Assembly (NCBI GenBank): GCA_003988855.1
Contig: QYAI01000067.1
Coordinates: 90,318 to 154,317, forward strand
Source of the DNA: Arachnopeziza araneosa
Taxonomy: Eukaryota > Ascomycota > Leotiomycetes > Helotiales > Arachnopezizaceae
Length of the DNA stretch: 64,000 bases
Direction: 5' to 3'
Shown here: in pieces, positions 48,578-60,716 of the stretch
How the letters are laid out: every line of letters begins with the position of its first letter
Numbering within the stretch: the stretch's first letter is position 1
Translations under genes and position numbers: made by a program
The notes under the pieces: model-generated
Databases searched by the model: none
What the model was told of the DNA's origin: nothing
The model's input: only the letters and a program-made list of their open reading frames with translations

Positions 48578-50953
48578 TGTCTGCTGGTCACGCTGAGTGT
48601 CAGTTGTATTTCACTTATGTGTGTAAAGTAAAGGTTCGAATGCTGGCTGTTGTTAACTATTTCTGGTGCGCAGGGCACGAGACTGCAGCCCCCTTGGTGG
48701 TGTGGCCAAGGTAGAAGCAGAGTGGGCTGGAAGTGCTGGGAGAAGATATATCTGCTAGCGGGGCGAAGCAGACTATCTTGACTATTTAGATCTGGCCATA
48801 TTCTTGACTCATAGAAGTGTATCAACTCTAGAGATTGAGGGTGCGAAAGAACTTAGGCAAACAGCAATTCTTTGTCAGTAAGACGTTGAGAAATCTCCTT
48901 TCTACGCGAACACGTGATGTCACTCTTCCCCCTTCAAGAGTGTATTTATCATGGCAATGCCCATTATGTTAAAGATATTGCTCTGGTGTACCAGATTGCT
49001 CCATTGTATAAACATCAAGGTTCTCACTTGCCCGCACTCACCACCAGTGTCCCCTTTCAACCCATTACCAATGGCTTGTTTCTTTATCACCACCTATCCA
49101 AACAGCCCCTACATATGCCCATAACCTTTGTAAAAGCTTCTTGATTCCATATCTATGACTCGGTCTTTGTATCCAGATTTCAGCTCGATTTCAGCTCGAT
49201 TTCGACAGCTATACTTCCAGACATGGGATTGTATGCAGGTATTGAACCTCCCAGTGAGAAAATTAGAATAGAGACGGAGTTTTATTTATACTATGAAGAT
49301 GTGTTAGCTTCTAGTGCTTGGTTCAAGCTGAATTAGTAAAAACAATACCATTGAAGAATCGAGCATTCTTGTCTAGCTAAGAAAGAAAAACAAAGACCCA
49401 ACCTACAATTACCAGCTCTTTGTGAATGGACCATTTCCAAATTAACTGGATAAACGTTGGTCCTATAGTTCTAAGGAAACAAGTCTATGAAAGATGTAGA
49501 AGCGTGAATCCGTGATATTGAATGTTGTAGTTCAGTATGCTGTTGTATAACAAATAATCGAGAGTAAACATGCTTAGCGAGGATGGATTGCCTTGGAAAT
49601 GCAGTTCCGCTGCCAAGAACCAGAAACAACCTGGTGACCAGAGTTGCAGTGTTCTAAATAGATAAAGGTCGCTTCATGGTTGCATTCGTACATTGGAATT
49701 CATACCGGAAGCTCATAGAATCCCCAAGGGCGAAGATTTGTGACTTCACAATTTGAATCTGCCCTTCTTTTTCACGAAGCGACCACGTGATGAGCCACGA
49801 AAAACTCGCTGACAGTCAGTGCTTGCTCTATGCTTGCTCTATACTTAAGGTAGCTCTCTTCCCTTCCATTCTCTCATCAACAGAATCCGAAAACATTAAA
49901 TAATCAACTCCGTCACTACTGTTTCCACTTCCATCATCTCTTTGTAATAACTGTCAACTGTTGACTCACTCATCGTGTATTACCACCTCAAAGATGCAGA
50001 TAGTCATTGGCTAGTGAGTACCCAGCACCTTCAGCTTGAAGATGATGGGCCATCAACTAGCCCTCTGGTAAAAGCTTCTGGAGTCTCATCTCGAATGATC
50101 CTCAGCTCCACCGACTCAGCTGGTGGGAACCCTCGATCTTGTCAATTCATATTGGTCTTCCTCCAAATTCAGAGCCGGCCTTTGAAGAGTACAGTCAAAT
50201 AGTAAGTCTCCTTCTTCGTACTTCAATACAATACGGACTCACTTGAGTGGTTGATATAGAAGCAAGTGACTAACAGTATAGGTGAACAAACTACACTTCC
50301 TTCGGGACCAAACAGTATCTCGTCGCTGCTCGCAAGTATATGAAGATATGAACATCAACTTAAGAGTATAAACTTCTAAAGCTCAACCCTGTGCAACAAA
50401 CTCTCACGACTAGCACAAGAGTCTCGTACGCAATAGCCACCAAACGAATACTGTAAACTACACTGCTCTCCTTCCAATGGTCAATCAATCACTTGAACTG
50501 ATTTTCATACTCTAGTAAGTTTATCTGGCCTGGCACTGATGACTTGATGCTGATAAACTTCCAAGTGCCTGACCCGATACCTGACTTCGCCCTTCAACAC
50601 AAATATGAAACTCGGACTCATATTCTGCTTGTCTCTTCAAACTCTCGTAAGTTGATTTTCCAATGCCCAGGTGTCACATAAGGCTAATCGTAACATCAGT
50701 TGTCAACTCCGGTACTATTATTCTCGTCTTCAAACCTGTACACTCTCCAAGTCCGCGCTTGACCAGTTCACTTCGCAACTATGGGGAAGCACCTCACTTC
50801 ACTTCATCTTCTTTCAAACAAGTCGGTCATCATGGACGCCTTGTTTTGCAGTATGGTTTCTCGGTTTACCAGGTATCCAATAACAATCGATCCTCTTCTG
50901 ACGAACTCCTCCTTTGCGATATGAGGATACGCAAGCTCGGCATCATCTACTTA
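48578..50953. other. Gene-poor tract
   Basis: No gene supported. Between 49,860 and 50,700 there are several GTAAGT donor-like sites (about 50200, 50512, 50647). One short segment from ATG 50605 reads as a signal-peptide-like MKLGLIFCLSLQTL before a GTAAGT, but its continuation stops quickly. Confidence 0.35.
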
Positions 50954-51112
50954 AGTTGAAAAGACCAAGTCGCTCTGCCTCAAAGCTTAGTCTCAAGAAA
51001 CTCCTCTTCAAACACCTTGTCATCCTCTACTAAAGTCGAAAAACCAAGTCGCCCCGTCTCAAAGCTTAATCTCAAGGAGCTTCTCTCAAGATCTTGTCAT
51101 TCTCTATCAAAG
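50954..51112. repeat. Two-copy tandem repeat, about 79 bp unit
   Basis: Copy 1 at 50954-51032 and copy 2 at 51033-51112 share AAGTYGAAAA, ACCAAGTCGC, CTCAAAGCTTARTCTCAAG and CTTGTCATYCTCTA blocks. Each copy can read a PSR-x-x-SKL peptide, but the two are in different frames (offset 79). Confidence 0.85.
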
Positions 51113-51714
51113 CCTTCCTTCCAAACATAACACGAATCCGACTTCATACGCAAGCTTCTTATTCAGACCTCCAACCAACATCGTCGTTCACATTATTCTG
51201 AAGATTGGCGGAATTTATGTCGATTGCCAACATCATCTTCAATATCTGGCAGGAATTATGAGACCGCTCTTCTACATCCGCATGATCTTCCTCCTTGATG
51301 GAGTTGAGTGTCTACATTTCTGAGGCTGGTCATCACAAAAGAGAGTCCTCCGCCACGTATGCTTTATCTCCCTGAAGGAGAAAGGATTTCGTGCTCCTGA
51401 GGCTGGCCTTCTTGAGGACGTTCTCCTGGAGCGGTATTGGTTGCTCACAGCTAGTCCCGCCTTCCCAACATGGCTCGGGTAGTCTGAGGTAGCTTCTAGC
51501 AGCGGTGACCCATACCACTCCTTTGTTTTGTGGCCGTCAGAACACAGCCCAAAACTGGCCGTACGACGCGGTATCCCAGATTCCATGACAATCTCACCAT
51601 CCAGAATATAACCCAAGTATTGTGGTGGGATGGTCATGACTGAAGAGAGCAGTGTTCCACCCAGTAGGGTCATTCCTGGAGCCGGGTGGCCAACGGGCAT
51701 CAGTGCTGAACGGG
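51113..51714. other. Non-coding or decayed tract
   Basis: Both strands are open for stretches (a 171-codon minus frame at 51272-51787) but no frame looks like a family or has consistent coding composition. Confidence 0.3.
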
Positions 51715-52155
51715 GGTCAAGAGGGGGCATAGCCCAAGCATTGGTGCCTTGCTGGTTCCTGGAGCTGTGTGGCCAACAGCGAACCAACTGGGAACGGCAT
51801 ATGCATACGGAATCCGTCGTGAAGCCGGTCAGATCACCAGATTAATTGCCGCGGATGATTATCTCGCCGGCAATGTTAACCCCAGCATGCCACCATACCA
51901 AGGTCCGGAGGGCTTGATTATCTTGCCTACCCCAAGGCAAGTCTCTCCAAACCGTCGGTATGGTGCCGAGCAGGTAGTCCCTAGCCATGTAAGTTGAAAC
52001 CGATCTTCTAACCTGTCAAACTCCAACTTACATGTACAGGTTGTTCTATCGTTGAACAATCCTCGCCGCCCAGAAGTGGATCAGAATAATCTCGATTTGA
52101 ATTCTCATACTTGTTAGACAATGGTTGCAAAGGGTCAAAGAGGGGCATAGCCCAA
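51715..52155 (+). CDS. Unrecognised two-exon coding segment flanked by direct repeats
   Basis: Plus-strand exon ending at 51988 (frame VPGAVWPTANQLGTAYAYG, then YQGPEGLIILPTPRQVSP) is followed by a textbook intron at 51989-52039 (GTAAGT, CTAAC branch, GTACAG). It then joins a last exon 52040-52117 ending in TAG, phase 0. The 5' start is not found: the frame opens after a stop near 51708 and no ATG precedes the conserved-looking part. The segment is bracketed by a 24-bp near-identical direct repeat (51715-51738 and 52132-52155). It is probably a truncated gene copy. Family not recognised. Confidence 0.4.
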
Positions 52156-54341
52156 ATGATGGTTGAAGCTGAGTCCTTTGATCAATCCTAGAATTTGTGC
52201 ATCTTGCACATCGACCTCAAACAATAGTTCAAGGCTTGCTCATTCGAACTCCATCCTCTGTATGAAACTGTGATCTTTCTGTTGGTATCTTTCTGAAATG
52301 TTGTGACCGTGATGTCTTGACTGTCTCTTGGAGATTGTGGGTATAATCGTGTTCAGCCTCGGCAAGAAAAGGAAATGGTGGATCTAATCGTAATTATTGA
52401 AAATTCCATGATCAACATACGTGGCCTAATTCTAAATGATCAGTCTCACGCGTATTCTCTTCATTTGCTATGGCTGTGACAGGCGCGATTCCTCTCTTTG
52501 CTATCACGAGATATAATTTCTACAGGTGCACACCAAAATTAAATCCCAATTGCTTCCACATATACAACAATAGTATTGCACCACTGCGTTTCTCCGAGAT
52601 TGTGATGTCTTTGAGAGTTTAATCCAAAATAAATTGACAAAGATTGAGTCTACAATCCGAGACACGAATGAAGAAGGATGAGGATGTTTACCTGCTAGAA
52701 CTCTGCTATCAAACCATAGGAAGAAGAATAGCATGCTTGCATTAAGGATGAGCTAGCTTTCCTCACACAATGCGAATCTCTTGAGGATCTTGATGTTGGA
52801 AGAAGGAAAATAGACCATACCCAAGCAGATCCGTCATGGCTGCCAACAAAAACAGCTTAATTAGACGAGTCAAAATTAAACGATGCAGATATCTGTGAGA
52901 AGTCATCAGATCAAATCAATACTTAGGGTTGATTTGGGTCTAATTCAGAGATTCCCTTGGTTTGGAAGACCCCAATTTTGACATCAGAAGCCAAGAATAG
53001 ACCTATGTCATATCAAAACCTTGTGTTGACACTGTGACTGGATCAGCAGTAAGATAATATTGCACCTACAAACATTCTTCTCTTAATTTTGCTGCTCCTG
53101 ATCCTGCTCCTGACCAAGTCATGAGACTGTATATGACGCTGGGAGTTTGGTGGAGTCTGATGGTCAGGTATTTGCCATGGAGGCTATGCTCCCGTCCTTC
53201 TTCTCGATGACATTGATCTAAAACAAGAAACGCGAGGAAGCAATAGTATGTTTGAGGAACTCTCAACCGTTCTAGAATATCTCCTGTGATCACTCTTACC
53301 AACCAAACCTACTACAAAATAGTCAAACATACCCCATCCACCCATCCCCAAGATAAGACAACACCCCGATAACACAGCCTGATCTCCAACCCGACCAATC
53401 ACAATTCGCGTAAGCGAACCATCTACATATAATTAAATAAGCGTTTTTGGTATTGTATCTTCGCTACAGGGCTGCAATGTTCTATACCGCGGGCCTGATC
53501 AGCCCGCCGTGAGAACATGCGCTGGCGTCGGTGATCTCTCGGTCAACCTAGTTGACCTGGACATGATTTCAAAGACGAACCTAGGCTTCTCGATAATTGA
53601 GATCTACTGGGGGGTAAGGTGGGGATTCTGGGGCGAACAGTTCTTCTGGGGGTTAAACAAGTTCGACTGGGGGCAAAGACGTACACAGACTTCTCGATAA
53701 ATTGAGATTTCTGGGGAACTTTTTGTCTCCTTGTCCTCTGTTATTTTTTTTTTTACTGATCTACTGTGGCCAGGTATGATTTAAATGGCGCATTCTTTTT
53801 TTTCGAATTGGTGTTTATTTTTTTATTTTTTTTATTTTTATTTTTTTCGTCAATTAGTTTTGTTGATGTTTTGCTCGCTTAGGTCGCGACTTCTGGCTGG
53901 ACTTGTGGCGAAAATCTTGCTTCTATGACTTGACGTCCACATTCTCTGCATTCTCTCGAGTCCTATTCTCACAACCTTAATCGTAGCATCTCTCACCGCA
54001 TATTCAGAAATATCAGATTTGTTTACCCAAGATCTGAGGGGTCTCAAGCAACAAACAAGCCTAAGTGATATGGCCAATCCTTAAACAACTCGTCTGCCCA
54101 ACTTCCAATGTACGAAGAAGTATCAAATTTCGAGGATACGCTCGACGACTCTCAAAAATTATCAAGAAGAAACACATTTTCGATGATTTTCATGCCCAAA
54201 ACCTATCTTTGCCCTGAATATCCCAAGTCCAATGCCATATCCTCAAATGGGACAAGCATATTGAAAGGTAGACCATGTACCTAGTTCCCCGTTGTCACTG
54301 TCTAATCCAGATAGATGAATCTAATCCATCTTTTGGAAATC
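52156..54341. other. Gene-poor tract with T-rich and G-run segments
   Basis: No gene supported. Contains a G-run block with a direct repeat (53586-53716) and poly-T/AT-rich DNA at 53740-53850. Confidence 0.4.
53586..53716. repeat. Direct repeat flanking a run of CTGGGG motifs
   Basis: CTTCTCGATAATTGAGAT (from 53586) recurs with one extra A near 53690. Between and at the ends, G4-G6 runs occur repeatedly (CTGGGG-type), all on the plus strand. Confidence 0.75.
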
Positions 54342-54821
54342 CTAGACACCCGATGTGCCCACACGAATAATATCTGCCCAATCCTCCTTACCCAGATCAG
54401 ACCAATCATCATCGCTCCCAATATTCAAGTAATCATCGTCTTCATTCTCAAGGCGACATTGCTTCACGAGCTCTTCGGCAAGAGCAGCTGTCTTCTGATC
54501 ACCAGTCCGCTTAGTCTCCACAGGGACCTTTGGGGCTTCACCGGCAAGCTTCTTCCCCTCTTTCTTCTTCCTGAGATCACCCCATACTCCATCGACAATA
54601 TTTCTCAGCTTCTCGTCTGCGAATTCTTGCTGGGCGTTTTTTCTTGCAACACAGTTAAGGCAGAGGCCGTTGGCTTTAAGGGCGCGCCATTGGCTGCCGA
54701 TGTAGTTTCCGATGCCGCATCTATTGTTACCAGGGGTGACGGTCTGGTGAGCGCAGACTTTTGTGAATTTGTAGATGATGTGGCCGCAGCCGGTGAAGCG
54801 TGTTGACTCTCCAGTGCACAT
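54342..54821 (-). CDS. Small Cys/His protein, conserved-looking hypothetical
   Basis: 159 aa on the minus strand in one exon. The N-terminus begins MCTGESTRFTGCGHIIYKF with Cys2, Cys12, His14 and Cys22, then CLNCVARK near residue 55. This spacing of Cys and His could bind zinc. The C-terminal half is charged and ends with DDDYLNIGSDDDWSDLGKEDW, an acidic tail. There is no signal peptide or membrane segment. Small proteins of this shape recur in Leotiomycetes and Dothideomycetes without known function. The upstream leader (to about 55000) has GC-poor sequence and a possible 5' UTR intron. Confidence 0.65.
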   Translation of the reverse strand: MCTGESTRFTGCGHIIYKFTKVCAHQTVTPGNNRCGIGNYIGSQWRALKANGLCLNCVARKNAQQEFADEKLRNIVDGVWGDLRKKKEGKKLAGEAPKVPVETKRTGDQKTAALAEELVKQCRLENEDDDYLNIGSDDDWSDLGKEDWADIIRVGTSGV

Positions 54822-56519
54822 TTCGCTGGAAATAAGCTTGTGTATTGGAGGAAGAGAGGTGGGTTGTTGAAAGTGTTTGCTGGTGACGAGGTAGAGATCT
54901 TTGAGGAGGCAGGTCAGCCAAAGAGTATGGGTTTAACACTAGGTGGCTTGAGTGGTGGAACTTACTTGGAGTCGATTTAGACGAAAAGATCAAAGTAAGA
55001 AGTCTTCGAGGTAATTAAAGTCAAAGTCGAAGTTGAACCAGTGTTCTGGAACTAACTTCAGCATCAGTAACTCTCGATCCACTTCAATTAATAAACCAGC
55101 CTTACTCCCTTCTCTCCGCTCTTAAATTGCCACCCCAAGATCAAAAGCCGTTGTATTGAATTGTCACCGTGTTATGTATCGCGTTTCTTCTTGTTGTTAT
55201 TGTAAGAAGGAGAAAGCTCCAAGCCGTGCACGCCCGCTCTTTATACCTCTTCTCCAAATTCACTCTTGACCCCTCAGAACCTGTCCCAGCAGAGCTATCG
55301 ACCTGCCACTGTCCATCTGAGGTCCAGACGCCCGGTTTTAACCTGAAGAGGTTCCGAGCAGAGAGAACCTACAATGCCATTTGACGCGCCAGAGCAGGGG
55401 GCCAGGAGCAGAGAGCAAAGGTCCATCCACTCCCTCACGAGCACGAGAAGATGTCGGGTGGGCAGGGGATGCTTTCAAGTTACGCTGCATGCTGACGAGT
55501 TTGTTGTCTGTCGCTTCTGTGATATCACGCAAACTGTGTGACCACCCAGACAAGGGAGTGCTGGAAACAAGGATGAATAGAATCTCACTTCAGGAGGATA
55601 AGAATGTTACAGTGGAATAAGAAAGGAAACAGCAACCGCCGCCCATTGTGAATGGCTTAAGTAAGCTAAAGGAATGAGGTGATCCAAACAATATTTGGGT
55701 AATGATATCCAACAAGCCGAGGTGCGTTCTCGCAGACAGCACAATTCATCACACAAGCATAAACAGTTTACAAGTGAGAAGGATAATCATGTCAAGTCAT
55801 GCTATTCAACAACCATCCTATAGCTAGCTAGCTTGCTTACGCCATGCCATTCTTTCTAGCACTTCATTCCGTCCTACACGATTCCTTCTGTACTGAATAA
55901 CCATACATACAAGTCACTTCCTACTTTTTGTATCCACTTCCTTCTTCCTTCTCTCTCGCTAACGTAAGTAAGTCATATCCATCATGACTCGCACAACAGT
56001 AACGAGTCAACACAGAACAAAGAACGCTTGATCAAATGCACCTGCAACCCATGAATCCATATCCCAGAAAACAAAAGAACGCTTCATCCTTTGTTCCAAT
56101 CCTCACTCCTTAAAAAGCGAGAACGCCATGTCTGTAGACAGCGATAGAAAAGTCGTGGCCGCGGATGGCAGATGTCCTGTTGAACCTAATCTCCAGATCC
56201 CATCCAATTCAAGCAAAGACACAAAGGGAATAGTTGCAGCAAAGGTATCGAAATTGATATAATTCGTTGATGGCAGAATGAAACGCCGAATGATATGCAG
56301 TGTTAGGGTTCATTTGATCGAGGAAAGGAAGTGATTTGATTCGCTATCATTCGGCCGTGCAATGGATGCATACGCTGATCATGTTGACATTAAACTATTA
56401 GGAAAGTCATTCTTTCGTTTGTTTTGGTGTTATTTTTGATGACCCGACCTCAAGCCGGTCTATCGTATTACTCTCCAAGTATACATGTCGAAATAAACGC
56501 GCCCGAACTCTTCGCGGGC
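54822..56519. other. Intergenic region
   Basis: No supported gene. It includes the promoter of the small Cys/His gene and a long 3' region of the SamB gene. Confidence 0.4.
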
Positions 56520-58427
56520 CTACTGCGAAGCAGCCACGCACCAGTGTCTATGGAAGACCCAGGCACTCTTCTGGCATTCTTTGCTGCAGTATTTCGTTCT
56601 CCGACACCTCCGGCACTTTGCGAATTGCCTTGTAAATTCTTCCCATTTTCCGCACTGGTAGTAGGCACATTGCCGTATACCTCCACGGCTATCGTCTTTG
56701 CGGCAAAGATTTCTCATCACAACGCCTGCCCAATATTGCATATCCTGACTGTGGTGTCTGACAGTAAATTTCTCCACCAGAGGAAAGATATTGAAATCAT
56801 CGGGAAGCAAGTATTCTTCTTCTTCTGATTCGCATGCGGAACTTGTTGATGAGGCGGATGGAGAGAAAGGGTTCGTGTCATCGGCGTCGAGGAGGTGAAG
56901 CTCGGAACCGATCTTTAATTTTGGAACAAGATGAGACTTTTGGAAATATGATCGGAGGTTGCAGTATTTTGAGACATATGCGAGCAGCTGAAGAGACATA
57001 AGGACATCCTCGTCTCTTGGCATGGCAGCGAGGACTTGGCCGTTTGCGGGAGTTGGTCGGTCAAGGAGATATCGTGGAATGGTAGCATTCGGCATGGTGG
57101 GGGGAGTGTTTGTGGCGGTAGGTTGGGCGGGAGAGAGACCCATTGTAGGACCGGTAGGAGTTGTGGCATCATTTATCATGCTACCGTCGATAACGGAACG
57201 GTGGGTGATGTTGAATGTCCCTGGATCCTGTGCTTCGGAAACAGTAGGGGTAGTAAGTCCAAGAGGAGTTTCAACAGCTGTGAGCATGCTGTCTCCTTCA
57301 TCCATACTGATGTCTTGGATATTGACCGTTGACTGGATATCTGCAGCTGTGACAGCAGAGATCTCTGGATCACCCGATTCATCAGAAGCCATACTGTCGG
57401 CATTCGGATCTTCTGCTTCTCCTGACATTGATGTCTGATGACGAATCGAAGGCCTCCTCCTTGAACGAACTGTTGGTGCGGACATTGAAGTAGGGCGGAC
57501 TGTGGGAGATCTCATTTGGACTGGTGCTAAAGGAGTGGTTGGAGATTCAGGTTGAGAGGTCAAGCCGGTGTGGAAACCAGGAACCATTGATGGCAGACGG
57601 TCAACATCACGAACAGGTCTGATATTGAATCCATCCGCGGTATCCATCGATGGAACTGCGGTTGCAAGTGGTTGGATGTTATGGCGAGATGGTGGTAGGT
57701 AGTGTTGGCGGGCATCCTGTCCCCTATGATGATGGTGATGATGGTGTCTGTGGACGGAGAAGGTAGTCCTTTCTGGAGGTGAGGTCAGAGCAAATTGATG
57801 TGCTGTCGGAGTTGTGTCCATGGCGTCTGAGCCAGCCGTCAATGGAGCGTTGGAAAAGGTGGCAGGAATGTCGATAGATGGTGGAGGTGGTTGTCTTCTA
57901 GATGCTCGAAATTCTGTATCGAATCGAGATGCACGATTTCCAAAAGAGGATGCTTTGTGTGCAGCTCGGTGTTCGCTCGATCGGGAAGTATGTTGAAGTC
58001 TCTGCTCTTGTGCCTTCTTGGCCTCCTCTGCCTTCTCTCGGCACCGGTCAACAACTTTGATGTAATTATCGAGGATTGTAGCGATGACTGGAACCATGTC
58101 TGCCTCAACAACTCGAGTTCGGACATTCTCCGATCCTCGAACTCCAATATTCACAACGCATTGGAAGGCCAAGTTCCATTTCCACATGTCCATCATATCC
58201 TTACTCCTCCCAGCTTTGAGAAGACATACCAGCCTTTCGACGCCTCCATCGACTGTGAGAATGTCTCTTATTCGTGCAGATGATGTTGTGAGGTATGCGA
58301 GGTGGTTTAGGGAATTGATGAGAGGAAGCGTTGAAGTGCAATCGAGAGCTCGGCGATCGTAGAGTGCGGTAGTGATACCGACCGATGCCTTATTGACATT
58401 AGGAATGCTAAAATTGACTTCCCTCAT
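56520..58427 (-). CDS. samB: MYND zinc-finger protein SamB/Mub1
   Basis: 635 aa in a single exon on the minus strand, starting at the ATG at 58427 (MREVNFSIPNVNKASVGITT), the usual family start. Residues 1-150 are an armadillo-like helical region (LPLINSLNHLAYLTTSSARI; WKWNLAFQCVVNIGVRG). The middle is disordered, Pro/Thr-rich, with an eight-residue His run (HHHHHHHH-like). The MYND finger closes the protein: CAYYQC, CRRC, YCSKEC, then HRHWC. In Aspergillus nidulans SamB affects hyphal and conidiophore morphogenesis, and yeast Mub1 partners the Ubr2 ubiquitin ligase in turnover of Rpn4. A role as ubiquitin-ligase adaptor is inferred from those. Confidence 0.95.
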   Translation of the reverse strand: MREVNFSIPNVNKASVGITTALYDRRALDCTSTLPLINSLNHLAYLTTSSARIRDILTVDGGVERLVCLLKAGRSKDMMDMWKWNLAFQCVVNIGVRGSENVRTRVVEADMVPVIATILDNYIKVVDRCREKAEEAKKAQEQRLQHTSRSSEHRAAHKASSFGNRASRFDTEFRASRRQPPPPSIDIPATFSNAPLTAGSDAMDTTPTAHQFALTSPPERTTFSVHRHHHHHHHRGQDARQHYLPPSRHNIQPLATAVPSMDTADGFNIRPVRDVDRLPSMVPGFHTGLTSQPESPTTPLAPVQMRSPTVRPTSMSAPTVRSRRRPSIRHQTSMSGEAEDPNADSMASDESGDPEISAVTAADIQSTVNIQDISMDEGDSMLTAVETPLGLTTPTVSEAQDPGTFNITHRSVIDGSMINDATTPTGPTMGLSPAQPTATNTPPTMPNATIPRYLLDRPTPANGQVLAAMPRDEDVLMSLQLLAYVSKYCNLRSYFQKSHLVPKLKIGSELHLLDADDTNPFSPSASSTSSACESEEEEYLLPDDFNIFPLVEKFTVRHHSQDMQYWAGVVMRNLCRKDDSRGGIRQCAYYQCGKWEEFTRQFAKCRRCRRTKYCSKECQKSAWVFHRHWCVAASQ

Positions 58428-59260
58428 GTTGTAGTTGGTCCGCACAATCGCGGTGTGATTTTGGGGGGATCGTTGGTCAGTGAAGGATCACCAGTTTGGC
58501 GACTGAGGTGAAGAAAATATTCCAGCAGACAGCTTTAGGCTGCTTGTTCAACCGAGATGGAGCCAGGGATACCCGCGTGTTTGATGTACTACAGGTCGTG
58601 ATGATGTTGATGCTGGATGGCTTCGGAGATGAACGTCTGTCGGAGGTCGCGAGCCTTGGATGCACCACAGCCGCAATTACAGTAAGGATCGTATAACAGC
58701 CCGTAAAATTCACGCAGAATACATGTATTTAGTAGCCTCGATGATTTGATGCTGCCAACTTCGGATGGGGAGTTGGAAAGTGCGTCGAGAGAGTTGGATG
58801 TGCTTCGAGGATAGTGGCTGATGGTGTCGCAGATGCTTGAATCCCAATGCAGCCAAATTACCGCGTGAAGAGTTCGCGGAAGGGCTCTCGCAGACTCGAG
58901 AGGATTCTGAAAGGACAGCAGATGTCCAAACAGGCTATCTAGGAGTCTGTCGGAGGGAGGTGTTGGAGAGAGAAAGTTCTTCCTGCGGATTGATTGACGG
59001 GGGAGTTGAGTGAGGATGGGATGGGATGGGATAGGGTCCTCGACAATGAAAACGGCCGTGCTTTGATTAGGTCGAAATTGCGGAGGCAGGCGCGCTCCAC
59101 CTGAGAATGCAAAACAAAACTCGTAGATTGACACTGACAGAGCGAAGAAACAACACAGGATGGTGTCGACGTTGATGGCTGCCGGGCTGGGGAGGGAGAG
59201 GGAGTGATGGTCGTGACGAGGAAGGAGAGGTTTTGGGTGGAGAGTGCTGGCTGGGTTGGG

Positions 59261-59306
59261 CTGGTGCTGGTGCTGGTGCTGGTGCTGGTGCTGGTGCTGG
59301 TGCTGG
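59261..59306. repeat. (GGTGCT)n microsatellite
   Basis: About seven hexamer units; on the minus strand it reads Pro-Ala repeats in a frame I do not consider coding. Confidence 0.95.
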
Positions 59307-60174
59307 ATCTGGGTTGGCTCGGCCTACACATGTATTTTGGATGGCGGCGGCGTATGCTGGTTCGCCTGTTGCTCCACCCAAAAATCTATGACTGACTAAA
59401 TGGGAATCGCTTGAGCGAATTGCGAATGCATTGGCTCTCCAGAGGAATTACTCAGCGATCGAAGGTTCGGTGATTGAAAATCTTTTTGCCTCTCTCGCAT
59501 CCCAAGTCAACAAGATCGGAGAGAGACGTGTGCTGTGTTGCCCGAATCGTGGAGAACAGCTGACTGACCCAGAAGAACTCAAACCGCCACTTATTGTCTC
59601 TTCTCTTCTCTTCTCTTCCTTTGCTGCGGATGCTGTTAAACCCTGGAACCTGGACGGCCAGCCTCAAATATAGAAGGAATATACACGTTTATTTCTTCTC
59701 CCTTTTACCAGCCATTATGACTGTTTCACGCACTTCTCATCTGTTCAGGCTGAAAAGGGGCGAGGCGTGCTTTCTGACACCTCTCCGTGCCTCCGTCGGT
59801 CGTCTTGAGCTCCTTGATCCTGCGTTTATGCACAATTCAACGAGCAATGCAAAATTCAAGTCACAATATCTTTGCGATCCTCTGGCAAATCCCACCAAGG
59901 CAAGCCTCCGATATCACAGCAGTCATGTCCGAGCGACGGTGGTAGCCCTGCATTGCGCTTCCTGCCCTCGTCTCCCGGAAAATCAGTGCACGCTGAGCCC
60001 TCACTGCCTGCTGCTGCTTTACTTCTTTCTGGAACGTCAACAGACTCCGCTGAGTATCAACCACGACCGAGTGATGCTTAAACAACGATATTAAGTCCAA
60101 GCTCTGCCATCTCATCCCCTTTCACACGGCCTCATCCCTCAAGCGGCCTCTCTGCACCAACCGTCAGCAGCCAA

Positions 60175-60226
60175 CCAGCCAGCCAGCCAGCCAGCCAGCC
60201 AGCACATCATCATCATCATCATCATC
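60175..60226. repeat. (AGCC)n and (ATC)n microsatellites
   Basis: Seven AGCC units at 60175-60202 followed by about seven ATC units at 60205-60226. Confidence 0.95.
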
Positions 60227-60716
60227 CTCTGGGCGCCCTTCACACCAACTCTATTTGCTCCGACTCAAGTTGTCATGAACCGCGGCCGTCACAAAGGCCG
60301 CTCTTCCGCGCGGGAACCAATCCAAATGTCCGCCCCAAGCGCTTAACCACCCGAACCTATTTCCCATCCTCACTTCTCAATTCGCTGCTCACCGTTGGCA
60401 TCAAGCAAATAACATTTCGCAGACGCGCGACCAAGGGATGAGACCTCGTTCAGATTGCCGCGCAGGCCCGCGTTTGTTGGTTTTTCATACCGGCTGTGTG
60501 GATCGCTGAAGTGACGATGTTGTTGCATGCATCGGGAGGATTGAGATGCTCGAGCGTCCATGCCGAGTGGCCTGCCGCATGAGCCTGTTAATGGCTTCAA
60601 CAAGCTGTTGGTTTGGTCTTGCAGCTAAGTTTTCTACTCTAAAGTTTCCTCTTTTTGCTCTTGCCCCTTTTGCTTGCTTCTCTTTATGAAGTGGTGCCTG
60701 TCAAGATACTACCTAT

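Noticed and set aside
51272..51787. 171-codon minus-strand ORF
   Set aside because: It overlaps a plus-strand segment with better coding signs and a real intron; the minus translation shows no family features.
58589..59134. 181-codon minus-strand frame upstream of samB
   Set aside because: No motif, irregular composition, and it occupies the expected 5' leader of samB.
59067..59381. Open frame with Pro-Ala repeats
   Set aside because: Produced by the GGTGCT microsatellite; it lies in the likely leader of samB and has no other protein-like feature.
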